From Sapria himalayana (taxonomy: Eukaryota; Streptophyta; Magnoliopsida; Malpighiales; Rafflesiaceae): 64,000 nucleotides of DNA. The DNA lies in assembly GCA_029783825.1 (NCBI GenBank), contig JAREIK010000727.1:583483-647482 (forward strand), written 5' to 3'. Shown piece after piece: positions 36,282 through 51,114 of the stretch. The notes beneath the pieces were generated by a model. That model did no database searches, was not told where the DNA came from, and saw nothing but the letters and a program-made list of their open reading frames with translations. Position 1 is the first letter of the stretch; every line of letters starts with the position of its first letter. Position numbers and translations under genes: made by a program.

Positions 36282-37312
36282 AAATTGATAGATAGATAGA
36301 TAGACAAATAGATAGATATACAATTAGACATATTGATAGTAAGAGAGATAAATAGATAGATAGATAGACAGATTGATTGATCGATTGATAGATAGTTAGA
36401 TAGATAAATAAATTGATAGATATATATATAGATAGATAGACATATAGATAAATAGATAAATAGACAGATTGACAAATAGATAGGTATATAGGTAGACAAG
36501 TAGATAGATAGATAAATAAATAGATAGATAAATAAATAGATTGATAGATAAGTAGATAAATAGATTGTTATATAGACAAATAGATAAACATATAGACAGA
36601 TAGAAAATTGACAGACAAATAGATAGATAGATAGATAGAAAGCCAGATAGAAAATGTTAGATCGATAGATAGACATATCAGCCAGATAGATAGATAAATA
36701 GAAAAATAAGTAGAAAGGTATACATGTAGGCAAGTAGATGGGTAGTTAGGGAGATAGGTAGATAGGTAGATAGGTAGATAGATTGAGAGATATATAATCA
36801 GACAAATAAATAGATAAAAAGATAGATATATAGATAGATAGATAGATAAATAAACATATAAATAAATAGACTGATAAACTTATAGACAAATATACAGGTA
36901 GATAGATAAACAAATAGAAAGATAGAAATATTGATAGATAGAGAAATAGCCAAAATGATAAATAGAAATATAGATAAATAGGTAAAAAGAAAGATAAATA
37001 GATAGATAGATAGATATATTGAAATATAGATAAATAGATAATTAAATAGATAGATATGTAGATATATAGATAAATAGATAGAGAGATAGATAGAGAGATA
37101 AAAAGATAGATAGATAGAAAGATAGAAAGATATAAAGATAGATAGATAAAGAGATAGTTTGGTTGATTAATTGATAGATAGATAGATAGATATATTGATA
37201 TATAGTTTAATAGATAGATATATAGATAGACAATTAGATAGATATACAGATAGATAGATATTACTGATAGATAGAGATATAGATAGATCGATAGATAGAG
37301 ATATAGATAGAT

Positions 37313-37350
<38 letters not shown>

Positions 37351-39830
37351 ATGGATAGGAAGATAGACATAAAGATAACTATACAAATAGATTGATAGAC
37401 ATTTAGATATATAGATAGAAAAATAGATAGAATATTATATATAAAAATAGATAGAAAGATAAAAAGATAGACAAATAGACAAATAGAAAGAAAGAAAGAT
37501 AGATAGATATATAGAAAGATAGATAGACAGATATAAAGATAGCCAAATAGACAAATAGGCATATAGATAGATAGTCGATCGATCGATAGACATATAGAAA
37601 GATAGCCAAATAGACAAATAGGCATATAGATAGATAGTCGATCGATCGATAGACAGATAAATATATAGATTAATGGATAGTTCGATAGACCATTGATAGA
37701 TAGAAACATTGACAAATTGATTGATTGATTGACAGAAAAATAGCTGACAGATAAACAGATAGACATACCGACATATAGATAGATAGAGTAATCGATAAAT
37801 AAACATATAGACAAATAGGCAGATAGATAGGTATACAAATAGATAGATAGATAGATAGATTGACAGATTGACTGATTGATAGATTGACTGATAAATATTT
37901 AGATATATAGAATGAAAGAAACATAGATAGATAGAAATATAGACAAAACATAGATAGATAGATAGATAGATGTATAGACATATAGACAGATAGATATATA
38001 GAGAGAGAAATAGATAAAAAAATAGACAAATAGATAGATAGATAAATAAATAGACAGATAGATAGATAAATAAATAAATAGATAGATAATTAGATAGATA
38101 GATAATTAGATAAATATATAGACAAATAGATAAATAGACAATTATATAAGATAGACATATAGACTGATAGAAAGATAGACTAATATATTGATAAACATAA
38201 TGTTAGATAAATAGATAGATAGATAGTCTGGCAGACAGATATATAGATTTATAGATAGTTAGTTAGATGGATAGATAAGTAGATAAATAGATAAATAGAT
38301 AGAAAATTAGATAAATAGACAGATAGATAGTCAGATAGATAAAAAGATAGACTAATATATTGATAAAGATGAAGTTATATAAATAGATAGATAGATAGTC
38401 TGGCAGATAGATATATAGATTTATAGATAGTTAGATAGATGGATAGATAAGTAGATAAATAGATAAATAGATAGAAAGTTAGATAAATAGACAGATAGAT
38501 AGTCAGATAGATAGATAAACATATAAAAATATAGATAGATAAAAGGATAGATAGTTAGATAGAGAAATATATAGATAGACAGACAAATAGATAAATATAT
38601 AGATCGATAGATAGATAGACAGATAGGCATATTGACAAAAAAAGATGGTCAATATTGATAGATAAATTGATAGATAGATAGATAAATAGGTAGAAAGAAA
38701 AAAATATAGATAGATATATAGATAGAGAGATAGGTAGATAGGTAGATAGATATATAGATAGATAAGTAGAAAGATATATAGAAAGCTTGATGGGTAGATA
38801 GGTAGATAGGTATTTAGATAGATAGATAGAAAGATAGATAAAATGATTTATTGACAGATAGATAAAAAGATAGACAAATAGATAGACAAATAGATAGACA
38901 AATAGATAGATAGAATGACTGACATATAGACAAACTGAAAGATATATAGATAGATAGATAGACAAATAGATTGATAGTCTAATTAACAAATTAATAGATA
39001 GATAGATAGACAAATTGATAGAATATAGATAAATAAAAATACAGATAAACACATTGAATGATACGTAGATAAATACAGACATATAGACTAATAGATAGAT
39101 AGACTGATAGAATGTTAAATAGATGCATAGATAGATAGATAAATAGATAGATATTAGACAAATAGACAAACAAATTGATAGATAAATACATAGATAGATA
39201 GATATATAGATAGATAGCCAAGTAAATAAATAGATAAATAGATATATAGACAGATAGAATGATATAATGATAGACATATAGATATATAGATAAACATATA
39301 GACTAATAGACATATTGAAAGATAAGTAGATAGACAAATACAAAGATAGAAAGATAGAAAGATAGAGATATTTATAGTTAGTCATATAAAAATATAGACA
39401 GATACAAAGATAGACAAATTAATAGATAGATATATAGAAAAATAGGTAGTGAAGATAGATATATATATATATATTGATTGATTGATTGATAGATAAATAG
39501 ATAATTATATAGAGAGATTGATTGTTAGATATATTGATAGATAGATAGTTAGATTTGTTGATTGATTAATTGATTATAAAATAGATATTTAAATAGGCAT
39601 ATATACATATAGACAGATAGATAGATAGACAGATAGACATAAAGATAGAAAGACATATAGACTGATAGATAGATTGATTGATAGACTGATACATAGATAG
39701 AAAAATGGACAGATATATAGGAAGAAAGGGATATAAAAAGTGAAACAGATAAATAGATAGATAGAAAGATAGGCAGATACATAGATATATAGAATAGTTA
39801 TATATACATAGATATATATTATTTGAGAAA
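36282..39830 (+). repeat. Degenerate (GATA)n array 4
   Basis: Same strand and composition as arrays 1 and 2. Two internal block duplications are clear. A 63-bp unit starting GATAGCCAAATAGACAAATA is repeated at 37538 and 37601 and includes GTCGATCGATCGAT. A 172-bp unit starts at AGACTAATATATTGATA (38177 and 38349). The array begins one base after the CACTA terminus and fades near 39830. Confidence 0.95.
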
Positions 39831-42399
39831 GATATCATAATTGATTCTTTTAGAAATAGGAGAATCATAAGAAATTTTTTAAATAGCTTTCTGTAACCAG
39901 AATAAATATCACTTATATCATTAATATAGTTAATTAATATAGATTCTCTCTTATATATTCATATGGACATAATTTTTTGAATTCTCAAATATTAAAAAAC
40001 AACTCCAAAATGGTTATTATACGATTTTTGCATTCTATTATAATTTCTCACAAATAATATGTATATCAACTAGACATGAGAAACACATTACTCTCTGATA
40101 ATCTTAAGAATAAAATATATATACAACAACCATCTTGTTTTACTATTTCAATGAATGCATGTATGATGTGTAGATTTTATAAATCTTATATACCAATACT
40201 AAACTTAGAATATAATTATTTCAATGTTTCAATATTTTATAAATGGTATAATAAAGTATCACTCAGGTCTAATTCCTTCCTCCATATAGACTATAATGAC
40301 ACTTATTCTAAAAGAAAATAAAAAATTCAACTTATTATATTATGAATATATTAAAAATATACAATAAATGTACACCATCAACTGCATTTGTTATTAGTGA
40401 GGATCATTTCATTTGTCAAGGAGATCTTAGACTAAATATGCTAAATCAAAAAGAACAATTTAATCCAAATACATATGTTTTTGTAATGATCTTAATGATG
40501 CTAGAAAATCCAAATTAGACAATAAGTTAAATTTTTCATAGCATAATCCTTTAATCATTACTAAGTAGATTTCTTCTAATTTTATTAAAAAGTCAGCTTG
40601 TAATGAAAAAAAATATTTCCTTGCTTAGACAACATGATAAATTTTTTGGCTTGATGATTTGAGATGATACATTGTTAGTAATTCTGCTTCGAAGGTTTGT
40701 AATTTTATAGATTCAGAAGAAGAAGAAGAAAATAGAAAAATGATATATCCACAAACCACAATTCAGAAACAGATAAAATAATATGGTTCACTAGTCATTT
40801 AGCATGACTAGCTATATCCACTAAAAAAATACTTATGTGTTTATAGATTATAACCAAAACAATGTCTTACAGATGCAGCAATTGTGAAGAAAAAAATCAT
40901 ACAGAGAGAGAAGACAAAATTGAATAGTTCAGTAGTAAATTGGGAGTACCAAAAAATCGAAATAAAAAATCAATTTATATTAAACTATTTTTCGATATCA
41001 ATAATGGTGTGGGTTGAATCACTTGGGTGGATAGAGTTATGCTCCAAAATTTTTTTCAGCCCACTGGCCGAGCAGCAACCCCCATTGGTGTGCTATTGCT
41101 GCATTGCCAACATTTCAATATTTTATTTCCTATACTAACAATATATAAATAGAAAACATTTTTTGTTATACAAAGCAGTTTATCAAAACAAACTAAATAC
41201 AACAGACATTAAATATAAAATTTTCTCTAGTAATATTTTTATTGTAAAGATAATGAATTGCATGATGGGGATTTGTTAATACAACTTAAAGATGTTCCAT
41301 GTATAGTGGCAAGTTCAAGTTCTGCTTTGGTGAATAATGTTGATGTTTCTTCTAACCCAGGATTATCTTCTCATCCTAGAGTTTCAAATTTATTGGGTCA
41401 CCCATACCTATTGTATCATATGTTTGTAATCAGGTCAAAAACAATTTAACCAACAATTTGGAAAATTTTCACATTGTCATATGCTTTCATTATTAATTCC
41501 TATCATACAAATTGATTCTATTCAGATATTTCTCTATGTAAACCCCTTATGTGAGCCAAACTTCCTTCACGAGCCGACATCATTTTTTATAATCTAACTA
41601 TAATGCACTTCTAGCTCTTTAGGATCTTCTCTTGAACACCCAAAAATTATTTGAGAACATCATAGGATGCTCTTATTATGGCCAACACAATTATTGTTTT
41701 AATTATTATTAGTTTATTATGTTACAAGTGAATATTCTTTGATTCTAGTTCAAATTATTTTGATTTATTTACCTTTTGATATTTTTAACTTTCACACACC
41801 AGAATAAAAAGGATATTGAAATTTGTTATTGTAGTTACTTATTTAAAATTTGGGGTTTTTACATTTATTTTCCTTCTTGATGGGAGCACCCAACTCATGT
41901 GGGTCGCCCAAATGAACTTGCCTCGTATATAAGGGGTTTTTATGAGTTAATAAGTATATTAGAGTTACTAAAATTTGATTTATGTTATTTCAGTTTGTGT
42001 TCAAGTTAATTTTATAATTTCTGCATCTCATTTTATAAAAGTGTCAATGTCAAAATATGGCTTGTAAGTGGAACCTTTGACAGTCCAATAAGACACACTA
42101 GATTATATTTCCTCTAAACTAGTAGGCTTTGAAAAATTATCATCAATATCTCGAGGAGGAGTAGATCCACTTGTGGTCTTCCCTTTAGCACTTTATATAA
42201 AATTCTCTACCAATATTATTTTGGTAAATTGAAAGGAAATCTAAGCTAGATCTCTAACAGCTATATCTGATAAGTCTCAAATACGAGACTTAGCTTACTT
42301 GGATCAAGTCACTTATCATCGCACCAAAACTTTAAAAATATCACACATCTCAGTATTATTCTAATATATATATTCAACACAAAAATTTCCTAAGTTATC
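39831..42399. other. Unassigned interval
   Basis: AT-rich sequence with several small open frames, of which 41258-41449 (63 codons, Ser/Val/Leu-rich) is the most protein-like, but I recognise no family. Around 41878-41935 there is a less AT-rich stretch with a TATATAAGGGG word that could be a decayed promoter or LTR. I do not call genes. Confidence 0.4.
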
Positions 42400-43060
42400 C
42401 ACTACTAAAAATAACAAGAATACCGACCAAACTACCGACCAAAAAAATAGGACGGTAATTATCGACCAAATCACATTCTTTTAGAGACCAAAAGGGGGTT
42501 TCAAAAAAAAACTATTTTCAACCATATTTCCGACCAAAGACCAACCATATTTATTGATCAAATATTTTTGGTCAGAAATTAGTCTATAAATTAGTAGGGA
42601 ATTAGCGAATAAAAATTACCGATAAATTACTGACCATCTAATGATCAAAAATATATTACAATGAAAAATGGTCGGTAAAGTGACTTTCTAAAATATTTAT
42701 AACTACTTAATTATCGACTAAACAACCGATCTAAAAAATAGGTCAGTAATTACTGACTAAATCATGACTATTTGGAGAAAAAAGGGGTTTCAAAAAAAAA
42801 ATATTTTCAACTATATTTCCTACCAATGACCGACCATATTTACTGACCATATTTATCAACCAAATATATTTGGTTGGAAATTGATCTCTACATTAGTTGG
42901 GAATTAGCGAATAAAAATTACCAACAAATTACCAACCATTTAAAGACAAATATATTGCCATGAAAAATGATCGATAAAGTAGCTTTTCAAAATATCTATA
43001 ACTTCTTAATTACCGACCAAAATTTTGGTCGGTAATTTCTAAGTTAAATTTTTTGAGTTA
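42400..43060 (+). mobile_element. CACTA element 5' terminus with subterminal repeats
   Basis: Starts CACTACTAAAAATAACAAG at 42400, a CACTA-type end. It is followed by many copies, in both orientations, of ACCGACCAAA/TTTGGTCGGT, the short subterminal repeat array to which CACTA transposases bind. Two tandem units of about 295 bp (about 42424-42717 and 42718-43007) share the GGGGTTTCAAAAAAAA, GGGAATTAGCGAATAAAAAT and CAATGAAAAATG-type blocks. The block ends in a perfect 30-bp palindrome. The transposase fragments at 46685-48610 are in the orientation expected for this end. Confidence 0.75.
43008..43037. repeat. Perfect 30-bp palindrome
   Basis: AATTACCGACCAAAA at 43008-43022 is followed directly by its exact reverse complement at 43023-43037. 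It is made of two head-to-head copies of the ACCGACC subterminal word. Confidence 0.9.
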
Positions 43061-43559
43061 AAAAAATTGCAAAGGCATTAACAATTAGCAAACATTCCCT
43101 CTTTTATTTTTCGAAGCAGAAGCAATATGCAACTATAAGGGAGAAACCAAGAAATTCTATCATTTCTTCTGAATCCATGTAAGTTTTTCATTGTTCTTCT
43201 CCTTCAGAATGCTATATACATATCTTCATCTCTCTGAATTTTATTTGCACTATCGAATTTTCATTTATTCAGAATAATCGAGTATTAGCTTTTTTTAATT
43301 CTCCCCCGATTTTCTTTCATTTTGCTTCTATTTTTATTTAACCTATATGATTTTGACTCTACTCCATTAATGAAACTATAAATTATCAGTGTAATCTTTA
43401 TTCTTCTACTGTTTAAATTTTTAGGGTTTTATTGATTTCAAATACAATATGTTTGCATTTTGTTCTATCCTTATGTAGCCGAAGAAAATATATAATGTAG
43501 TATATTTTCTGCTCCTGTAGCTTAAGAAAAATTAAACTTACTGTTAATGGGTTATATTT
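43061..43559 (+). promoter_or_regulatory. Putative leader/first exon region of the CACTA element
   Basis: The segment is CT-rich and less AT-rich than what follows. The word CATGTAAGTTTTTC at about 43176 looks like a splice donor, consistent with a non-coding first exon upstream of the transposase. This is inference from position and one donor-like motif. Confidence 0.3.
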
Positions 43560-45720
43560 TTGTTATCTCTAAATAAATTATAAACATGTAACAATATATA
43601 TAAAGTTTTATAAAATTATATAATCATATGACATTATATATAAATATCTATACTTTAATTTATATAAATGTATTACATTATATATAAACACTTATATGTT
43701 TATACTAACATATAATGTTAAATATAAATATTTATAAATATGTATTAATGTTTGTAAATATATATACAACATTTACATAAAACTATCCATTTATAAATTT
43801 TTTTATATAACAATTATGGAACATTAAATGATTATACAATTTTCTAAATTTTTATATTACATATTAATTTTTATATAAATATAGAATATATATAATGTTT
43901 ATATAAATGTGATACAAATACTGTATATTATCTATAAAAGTGTTACATATATATAATTATATATAAGTAACATTTATAAAAATATTTTAATCACAAATAT
44001 TATATATAAACATGTGTTTAATTATATATTATATATAAAAGTATTTATAATTATATTTATAATTAAGTAAACTATCTTTATTATTATATTTATAACTATA
44101 CATAACTAATTTTTAACTATATAATAAAGTATAACTATATGTATAATTTTATATAACTATATTTCTAAAAAATTATATTATATGTATACTAATATATAAC
44201 TATATATAATTGTATTTTACTAAATGTATAACTATATAAATGTTATATATAATTATATCTTTAATTACATATATATTTATAACTATATGTGTATAACTAT
44301 ATATAAATATTTGTATAACTATGTAACACTTTATATAATTAAATATACTAATATTTGTAACTATATATACATATATGTATTCATATAATTAAATCAAAAT
44401 ATTTGTTTATAACGTTGTATATATTTATGTGTAACTACTTATACCTACTTGTATGAATATATCTATATATAACTATATCTTAAATTATATTTAACTATTT
44501 ATAATTATATATTTTTAATGTATAATAATATATAACTATAAATAATTGTATCTTACTATATGTATAAATATAAAAGTTTGATGCATAATTATATTTAAAT
44601 ATTAAATTTATAGCTTATATTTAATATATATTTGTATATATTAGCATATAAAAAAGTAATTTACTATAACTTTATGTATAAATATATAAAATTAAATGAA
44701 AACATATTTATACCTATATGTATAAATATAAGTATAACTAAATGTGTAACAATATGTATAACCACATGTAACTATATTTATAATTATTATATAACAACAT
44801 ACAACATCATGTTTAACTAAATGTGTATAACTATTTATTTATATTTGTATAACTATATAAAACTCTACATAATTAAATATAACTATATTTATAACTATGT
44901 ATACATAAATGTAAATCTACATATTTGTTTATAATTTTGTATACATTTATGTATAACTACTTATCACTACGTGTATTAATATATCTATGTATAACTATTT
45001 TTTTAATTATATATAACTATTTATTAACTATATATATTATATGAATAATAATATATAACTATAAGTAATTGTATCTTACTATATGTATAACTATATAAGC
45101 TTTATACATAATAATATTTAAATATATACTTTACAACTTATAATTAATATATATTTGTATATATTAATATATAAAAAAGTATTCTACTATATATAAACCT
45201 ATACATAACTATATGTATAAATATATAAAATTAAATGAACAAATATATAAACCTACATGTATAAATATACGTTTAACTATATGTGTAACTATATGTATAA
45301 CTATATGTGTAACTATATGTGTATAACTATATATAAATATTTGTATAACTATATAAACGACTATATAATTAAATATAACTATATTTGTAACTATTTATAC
45401 ATATATGTAAATCTATATATTTGTTTATAACTTTGTATACATTTATGTATAATTACTTATAATTACTTGTGTGTGTGTGTGTGTATAATGATTTATAACT
45501 ATATATACTATATGTATAATAACATATAATGATTTATTTGTAACTATATGTAACTATATATACTATATGTATAACTATATATTTGTAACTATATAATGAT
45601 TTATAATTACTTATAATTACTTATAACTATATATATGTAACTATATGTTTAACTATATATAATGATTTATAACTATATATACTATATGTATAATAACATA
45701 TAACAATACATATATGTCAT
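43560..45720. repeat. 530-bp AT-rich repeat family, second locus
   Basis: The same family as 10502-13540. Landmark blocks (ATATAACTATAA(A/G)TAATTGTATC followed by TATATGTATAA) recur near 44530 and 45055, with a period near 530 bp. It contains a (GT)n run at about 45466-45483. It sits where an intron of the CACTA element would be. Confidence 0.7.
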
Positions 45721-46684
45721 ACTATAATGGACCATTCTGGCACAACACGGCCATTTGTATGCCTCTATGTTTAACAATACATATATAGTGGTTGATGAAT
45801 CACAAGAGCTGCTTTTACATATTTTATTGCCTGCTTGCTATTTATTTTTGTTTTGAATTATTTTTATCTTATTGACATTTATTTTTTCTAAGTGTTAAGT
45901 GTAATGAGGTATGGTTGATTCTGAAACCTCCCCCACCTTTTGATGATCCCAACCCATACAATGTGTCAAAGCCTCGAGAGAAAGCCCAATAGCTCAATAC
46001 AAGACACGTATATGGTCTAGTAGTCTTTTATGATGTAATTATAAGTTTTACAAGCAAATTTCATAATTTTTTAAGCTACTTCTCATTATATGTTAAGATG
46101 CAATGGATGGGAAAATAATTTGTAATTGTATGAAAAACTTTTTTTGGTATTCAGATTAGGCATAATGTGTTAATATTAATAAGTTATAAAAAAAGATTTT
46201 ATTTTTTTATTATAATTTGCATCTTTTAAAAGAGAAAAAGTTCATATATGTATGTATGTATGTATCCATGTATGTATGTATCCATGTATGTATGTATCCA
46301 TGTATGTTTGTATGTATGTATGTATTGAACTTTCATCCTATAAAATTTAAAAGAAAATTTTTTGTGCATTGTGTTTCCAGGTACACCATAATTTTGAACA
46401 AACAAAGAAGATGTTTGCAGCCTTGGTTAATGTGTTTGATCCCTTTTTTTATGTTTTTACCGAATTTCTAGCTTTTTATTGTTAATGCTCCATTATGGAT
46501 TAGGACAAAACCTATTGAAGTGAAAATAACTATTGGACGGGTGGAGGTGGAGGTAAATGTATAGTAGGTTGCATATCACGCGTAAAAAAACTTTATTGGA
46601 ACCAAAATAAATTTTCAATGAACATAAAATTAATTAGAGACAATCGTGTTTGTTTACTAAATTGATTTTTTTTTTGTGATAGTT
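45721..46684. other. Spacer upstream of transposase, with (TATG)n minisatellite
   Basis: Contains a TATGTATGTATCCATGTATG-type minisatellite at about 46243-46325. The rest is unassigned; it probably belongs to the 5' part of the CACTA element. The 84-codon frame over the minisatellite is an artefact. Confidence 0.45.
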
Positions 46685-48610
46685 ATGGAAGATGATCGTG
46701 AATGGATGTACAATGGTCGAATAATCAATGGAATATTATCTAATGAATGGGGGGATAAAGGTAATGAATTTGTTGAGCTTGCTCTTAGACATCCTGAGTG
46801 TATGAATGATGGTACATATAAAAGGTGTCCTTGCACTTTAGTTAAATATCAGAAAAGTCCAACAAAGTTGTATAAATTTGTTGAGTTTGCTTTTAGAATG
46901 TTGAGACTGTGAAGATGCATTTGTATAGAAATGGTTTTGTTGTGGATTACTATGTTTGGATATACCATGGGAAGAAGCAAGCCCAACAAAGGTGTTCGAG
47001 TTTAGTATGGGTGTTAGTAAGTTAAACTAATAAGATGGTCTCAGATAATATGAATCACACTACATACTATAGAATAGTTTGTGATGCTGTGGGTCATGAA
47101 TTCAACCTGAATGAGGAACCCAATGCCAAGGCAAAAAATTTGTATGACATGATTCGAGCTGGAGACAAACTTGTTATGAGAGAAATTCTAAGCATACTCA
47201 GCTATCTGTGGTCATGAGGATGTTAGAAATAAAGTGCAGACACAGGTGTCCACAGGCATGGTTTGATGATTTGTCTAATTTTATTCAAGAATTGTTTCTA
47301 GGAGATCATCTAATTCCATTGGATTTCTACAGCATGAAGAAGTTAGTTAGAGGCTTGGGATTACCGGTATAGGTCATTCATTATTGTGTGAACAACTGTA
47401 TGATAAACGAGGGTGATGAAAATGAACTTAAGAGTTATAAAATATGTGGTCATGCTCGGTACAAGCAAAAGGTTAGGAGTTCTGGAAATAGATTGTATAT
47501 ATGGAAGTTGAAGGTGCCATATAAGAAGATGAATGATTTTCCAATAACACCTAGGTTGTAGAGATTGTATGCATCAATCACATCATCTAATGAAATGAGG
47601 TGGCATTCAGAGCATCATATGGAGGATGGTAAGATGTGTCACCATTCTGATGCCCCTACTTGGAAACATTTTGATAGGTGTTTTCATGATTTTTCTTCTG
47701 ATATTTGAAATGTTAGGCTAGGTTTGGCTGATGGGTTTCAGCAGTTCGGTCAATCTGGATAGTAATATTCATTGTGGCCTGTGGTGGTAATGTTGTATAA
47801 CTTGCCTCCAGACTTTAGTTCGAAGGAAGAATTTATGTTTTTTACTATGTTAGTGTCGGGGCCAACGAATCTAAAGGAGAAGATAGATGTTTTCTTACAG
47901 CCATTGATAGCGGAGTTGAAAAGTCTTTGGGGTGTTGGGGTTCAAACATATGATATTTCCAAATGGAAAAATTATCAGATGCACCATGCCCTCATATGGA
48001 CCATAAATGACTTTTTAGCATATTCTATAATGTCTGGGTGGAGTACAACTGGTATGTTAGCATGTCTGTATTCTATGGAAGATTCTGATGCTTTTATATT
48101 AATTAAGAGTGGAAAATAGTCATGGTTATACAACTATCAGAAGTTTTTTCCCATTAATCATCAATTTCGACATAACACCAAAAAATTCATTAAGAATAGA
48201 AAGGTTACTAAACAATTCATGAGGGTTAGATCTGGGGATGAAATTATGTAGGATTTGAATAACATAGGGTTGAGGAAAGTGATAGATATTGATGTTGAGG
48301 TTGTGAATGCAGCTATATCTAAGATTTGTGGGTGGAATAAGAAAAGTATTTTCTAGGATTTGCCCTACTTGCGTGAACACTTACTCAGGCACAATCTTGA
48401 TGTTATGCATATTGAGAAGAATGTGTTTGACAAAATTTTCAATACAGTATTTAACATTCCAGGGAAAACTATGGACACGCAGAAGTCAAGAGATGAGGTG
48501 AATAAATATGGTCATCGTGCTCAATTTGTATAAAATCTTGTCACCATTAAATACCCTAATGTGTCATTTGTTGTGAATAAATCATAGAAGAAGGATGTGT
48601 TGGAGTGGGT
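46685..48610 (+). pseudogene. CACTA (En/Spm) Tnp2-family transposase pseudogene, 3'-truncated
   Basis: The product would cut and paste CACTA elements through an RNase H-like DDE domain. The ATG at 46685 opens a transposase-associated domain (MEDDREWMYNGR, then NEFVELALRHPECM and RCPC), followed after a frameshift near 46900 by VKMHLYRNGFVVDYYVW. From about 47390 the Tnp2 core is readable across frames: VNNCM, YKICGHARYK, EMRWHSEHH, WKHFD, VRLGLADGF, LWPVVVMLYNLPPDF, FLQPLIAELKSLWGVGVQTY, IWTINDFLAYSIMSGWST and HNLDVMHIEKNVFDKI. At least five in-frame stops lie in this core. Homology stops at GATA array 5, so the C-terminal third of the family's usual length is gone. It is non-functional. Confidence 0.9.
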
Positions 48611-50968
48611 AGATGTATAATATCTATATATCTAAATAGATAAATATTTAGATATATAGATAGACAAATTACAATATATACAAATAAATAGATATATAGA
48701 TTGATAGATAAATATATAAATTGATAGATAGATAGATAGATAAATAGATAAATAGATACATAGATAGGTAGATAAATAGATACATTGATAGATTAAAAAT
48801 AGATAGATAGACATTTAGAAAGATGACTAGATAGATAAAAAATAGGTAAATTCATATATATACAAATAAATAGATAGAAAGATATACAGATAGGTAGATT
48901 TGCTGATAGATAGAAAGATAGATAAATAGATATACAGATTAAAAGAGAGATAGACAAATAAATAGGTAGATAGATAGATACATAGAGAGATAAATAGATA
49001 GATAGATAGGTAGAAAGAAAGATAGACTGATAGATAGATTGATTGAAAAATTGATAAATATAGATAGATAGAGAGAGAGAGAGATAGATAGTTAGATAGA
49101 TTGATAGACAAAAAAGGCAAATATATAGATAAGCAGATAGATATATTGATGATTAGATAGATAGATAGATAGATAGATTCACTAATAGTCTAATAGACAA
49201 AAAGGTATTTAGACAGTTAGTGAAATAGATAAATAGAAAGAGAGATAGATTGACAGATAGATAGATAAATAAAAAGATAGATAGATAGATAGATATATAG
49301 ACAAACAGACAAAAAGACAGATAGATAGAAAGATTAATAGATAGATTGAAAGATAGATAGATAGATAGACAAATAGATAGATATATAGTATGAAGGATAG
49401 GTATATCGATATTTAGATATATAGGAAAACATATAGACAGATATACAAATAGATAAATAGATAGATAGACAAATATAGACATAGATAGATAGCCAAATAG
49501 ACAAATAGATAGATATACAGATAGACATATAGATAGATAGATAAATAAACAAATAAAAATAAAGACAATAAATAGATAAACAAATAGATAGATAAATATA
49601 TTGACAAACTGACAAATAGATAGATAAATAGAAAGATATAGATAGATAGAATCTTAGACAAATAGATAGATAAATAGATTTAATAATAAATAGATAGATA
49701 TACAGATAGAATGATAAAAAAAGAAAAATAGAAAAATACAAAAATAGGAGGAAATATAGATAGATAAATATAGAGTTAGAAAGATAGATAGATATATAGA
49801 TTGATAGATACATAAATAAATATATAGGCAAAAGATAGATAAATAAATAGACATATACAAAGATAGATAGATAGACAAATAGACGGATAGATAGAGAAAT
49901 AGACAAATAGACAGATAAATAGATAGATATACAAACAGGTTGATAGATTGATATATCGATAGATATATAGACAAATAGATAGACAAACACATAGATAGAT
50001 AGAGATATAGGCCAATAGAAAAATAGAAAGATAGATAAATAAATAGACAGATTGACAAATAGAAAGTTAGATAAATAAATAGACAAATAGAAAGATAGAT
50101 TTAAATACAAATAAGCAAATAGATAGATACACAGATAGATAGAAAGACAGATAGATAGATAGATACAAAGAAAGACAAATAGAAAGATAGATAGACATAA
50201 AATTAGATAAAAAATAAATTGATAGAGAAGTTGCTGAATTGATAGATTGTTAGAAAATAGTTAGGTAGATTGATAGATAAACAGAAAAATAGATATATAG
50301 ATAAATATATACACAAATATATATAAAGATAGATAGACATATAGATAGTTTCATTGAAACATAGATATATAGATAAATAGTTATATAGATAGTTATACAA
50401 ATAAACATATTGATAGTTACACAGATTAATAGATACACTAATAGATAGATAGATCATTAGACATATAGATTGATTGATAAATAGGTGACAAATAGTTAGA
50501 TAGACACATAGTCTAATAGATTAATATAATAGAAGATACATAGAGAGAGATAAATAGAGATAGAAATAGACAAATAGAAAGATAAAAATTAGATAGATAG
50601 ATAGAAGATAGATTGATAGACATATAGATAGATAAATAATTAGATAGATATACTAATAGTCTAATAGTCTAATAGATGAATAAAGTGAATGAAAGAAACA
50701 AATGTATAGATAGACAAACAGATAAATAGACAGATAAAAAGATAGATACATAATAGACAAAACAAAAAAAAGATAGATATATAGATAGATAGATATTAAA
50801 AATAATAGATATACACACAGTCACGTAGATAGAAATATAAATATAAACAGACACAAATAGACATATAGACAAATATACACATAGGCAGAAAGATAATATA
50901 TAGGTAGATAGAAAGATAGATAGATCGATAGAAAGATAGATATATAGATAGCAGATAGATATATAGTA
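48611..50968 (+). repeat. Degenerate (GATA)n array 5
   Basis: Same strand and composition as arrays 1, 2 and 4. It truncates the CACTA transposase on its left and borders the Ku80 retrocopy leader on its right. Minus-strand frames up to 258 codons are TATC-period artefacts. Confidence 0.95.
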
Positions 50969-51114
50969 AACAATTAGTATGAATTGATGACTGATGCTCG
51001 AAGTCGAAATCCAGTGTCCATTTGCAGAAGAAGATAACAAATTGACCCTTGGGCAACATCTCAAGGGATGCTCTAGGTTTTGTCTGTGTGATTTTCCGGT
51101 AGTCGCAACTGAAA
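50969..51114 (+). other. 5' UTR-like leader of the Ku80 copy
   Basis: About 145 bp of non-repeat, less AT-rich sequence between the GATA array and the ATG at 51115. It is consistent with transcribed leader carried along in an mRNA-derived copy. No promoter element is obvious. Confidence 0.45.

Noticed and set aside
46217..46471. 84-codon frame with Tyr/Met/Cys repeats
   Set aside because: It is translated from a TATG/ATCC minisatellite.
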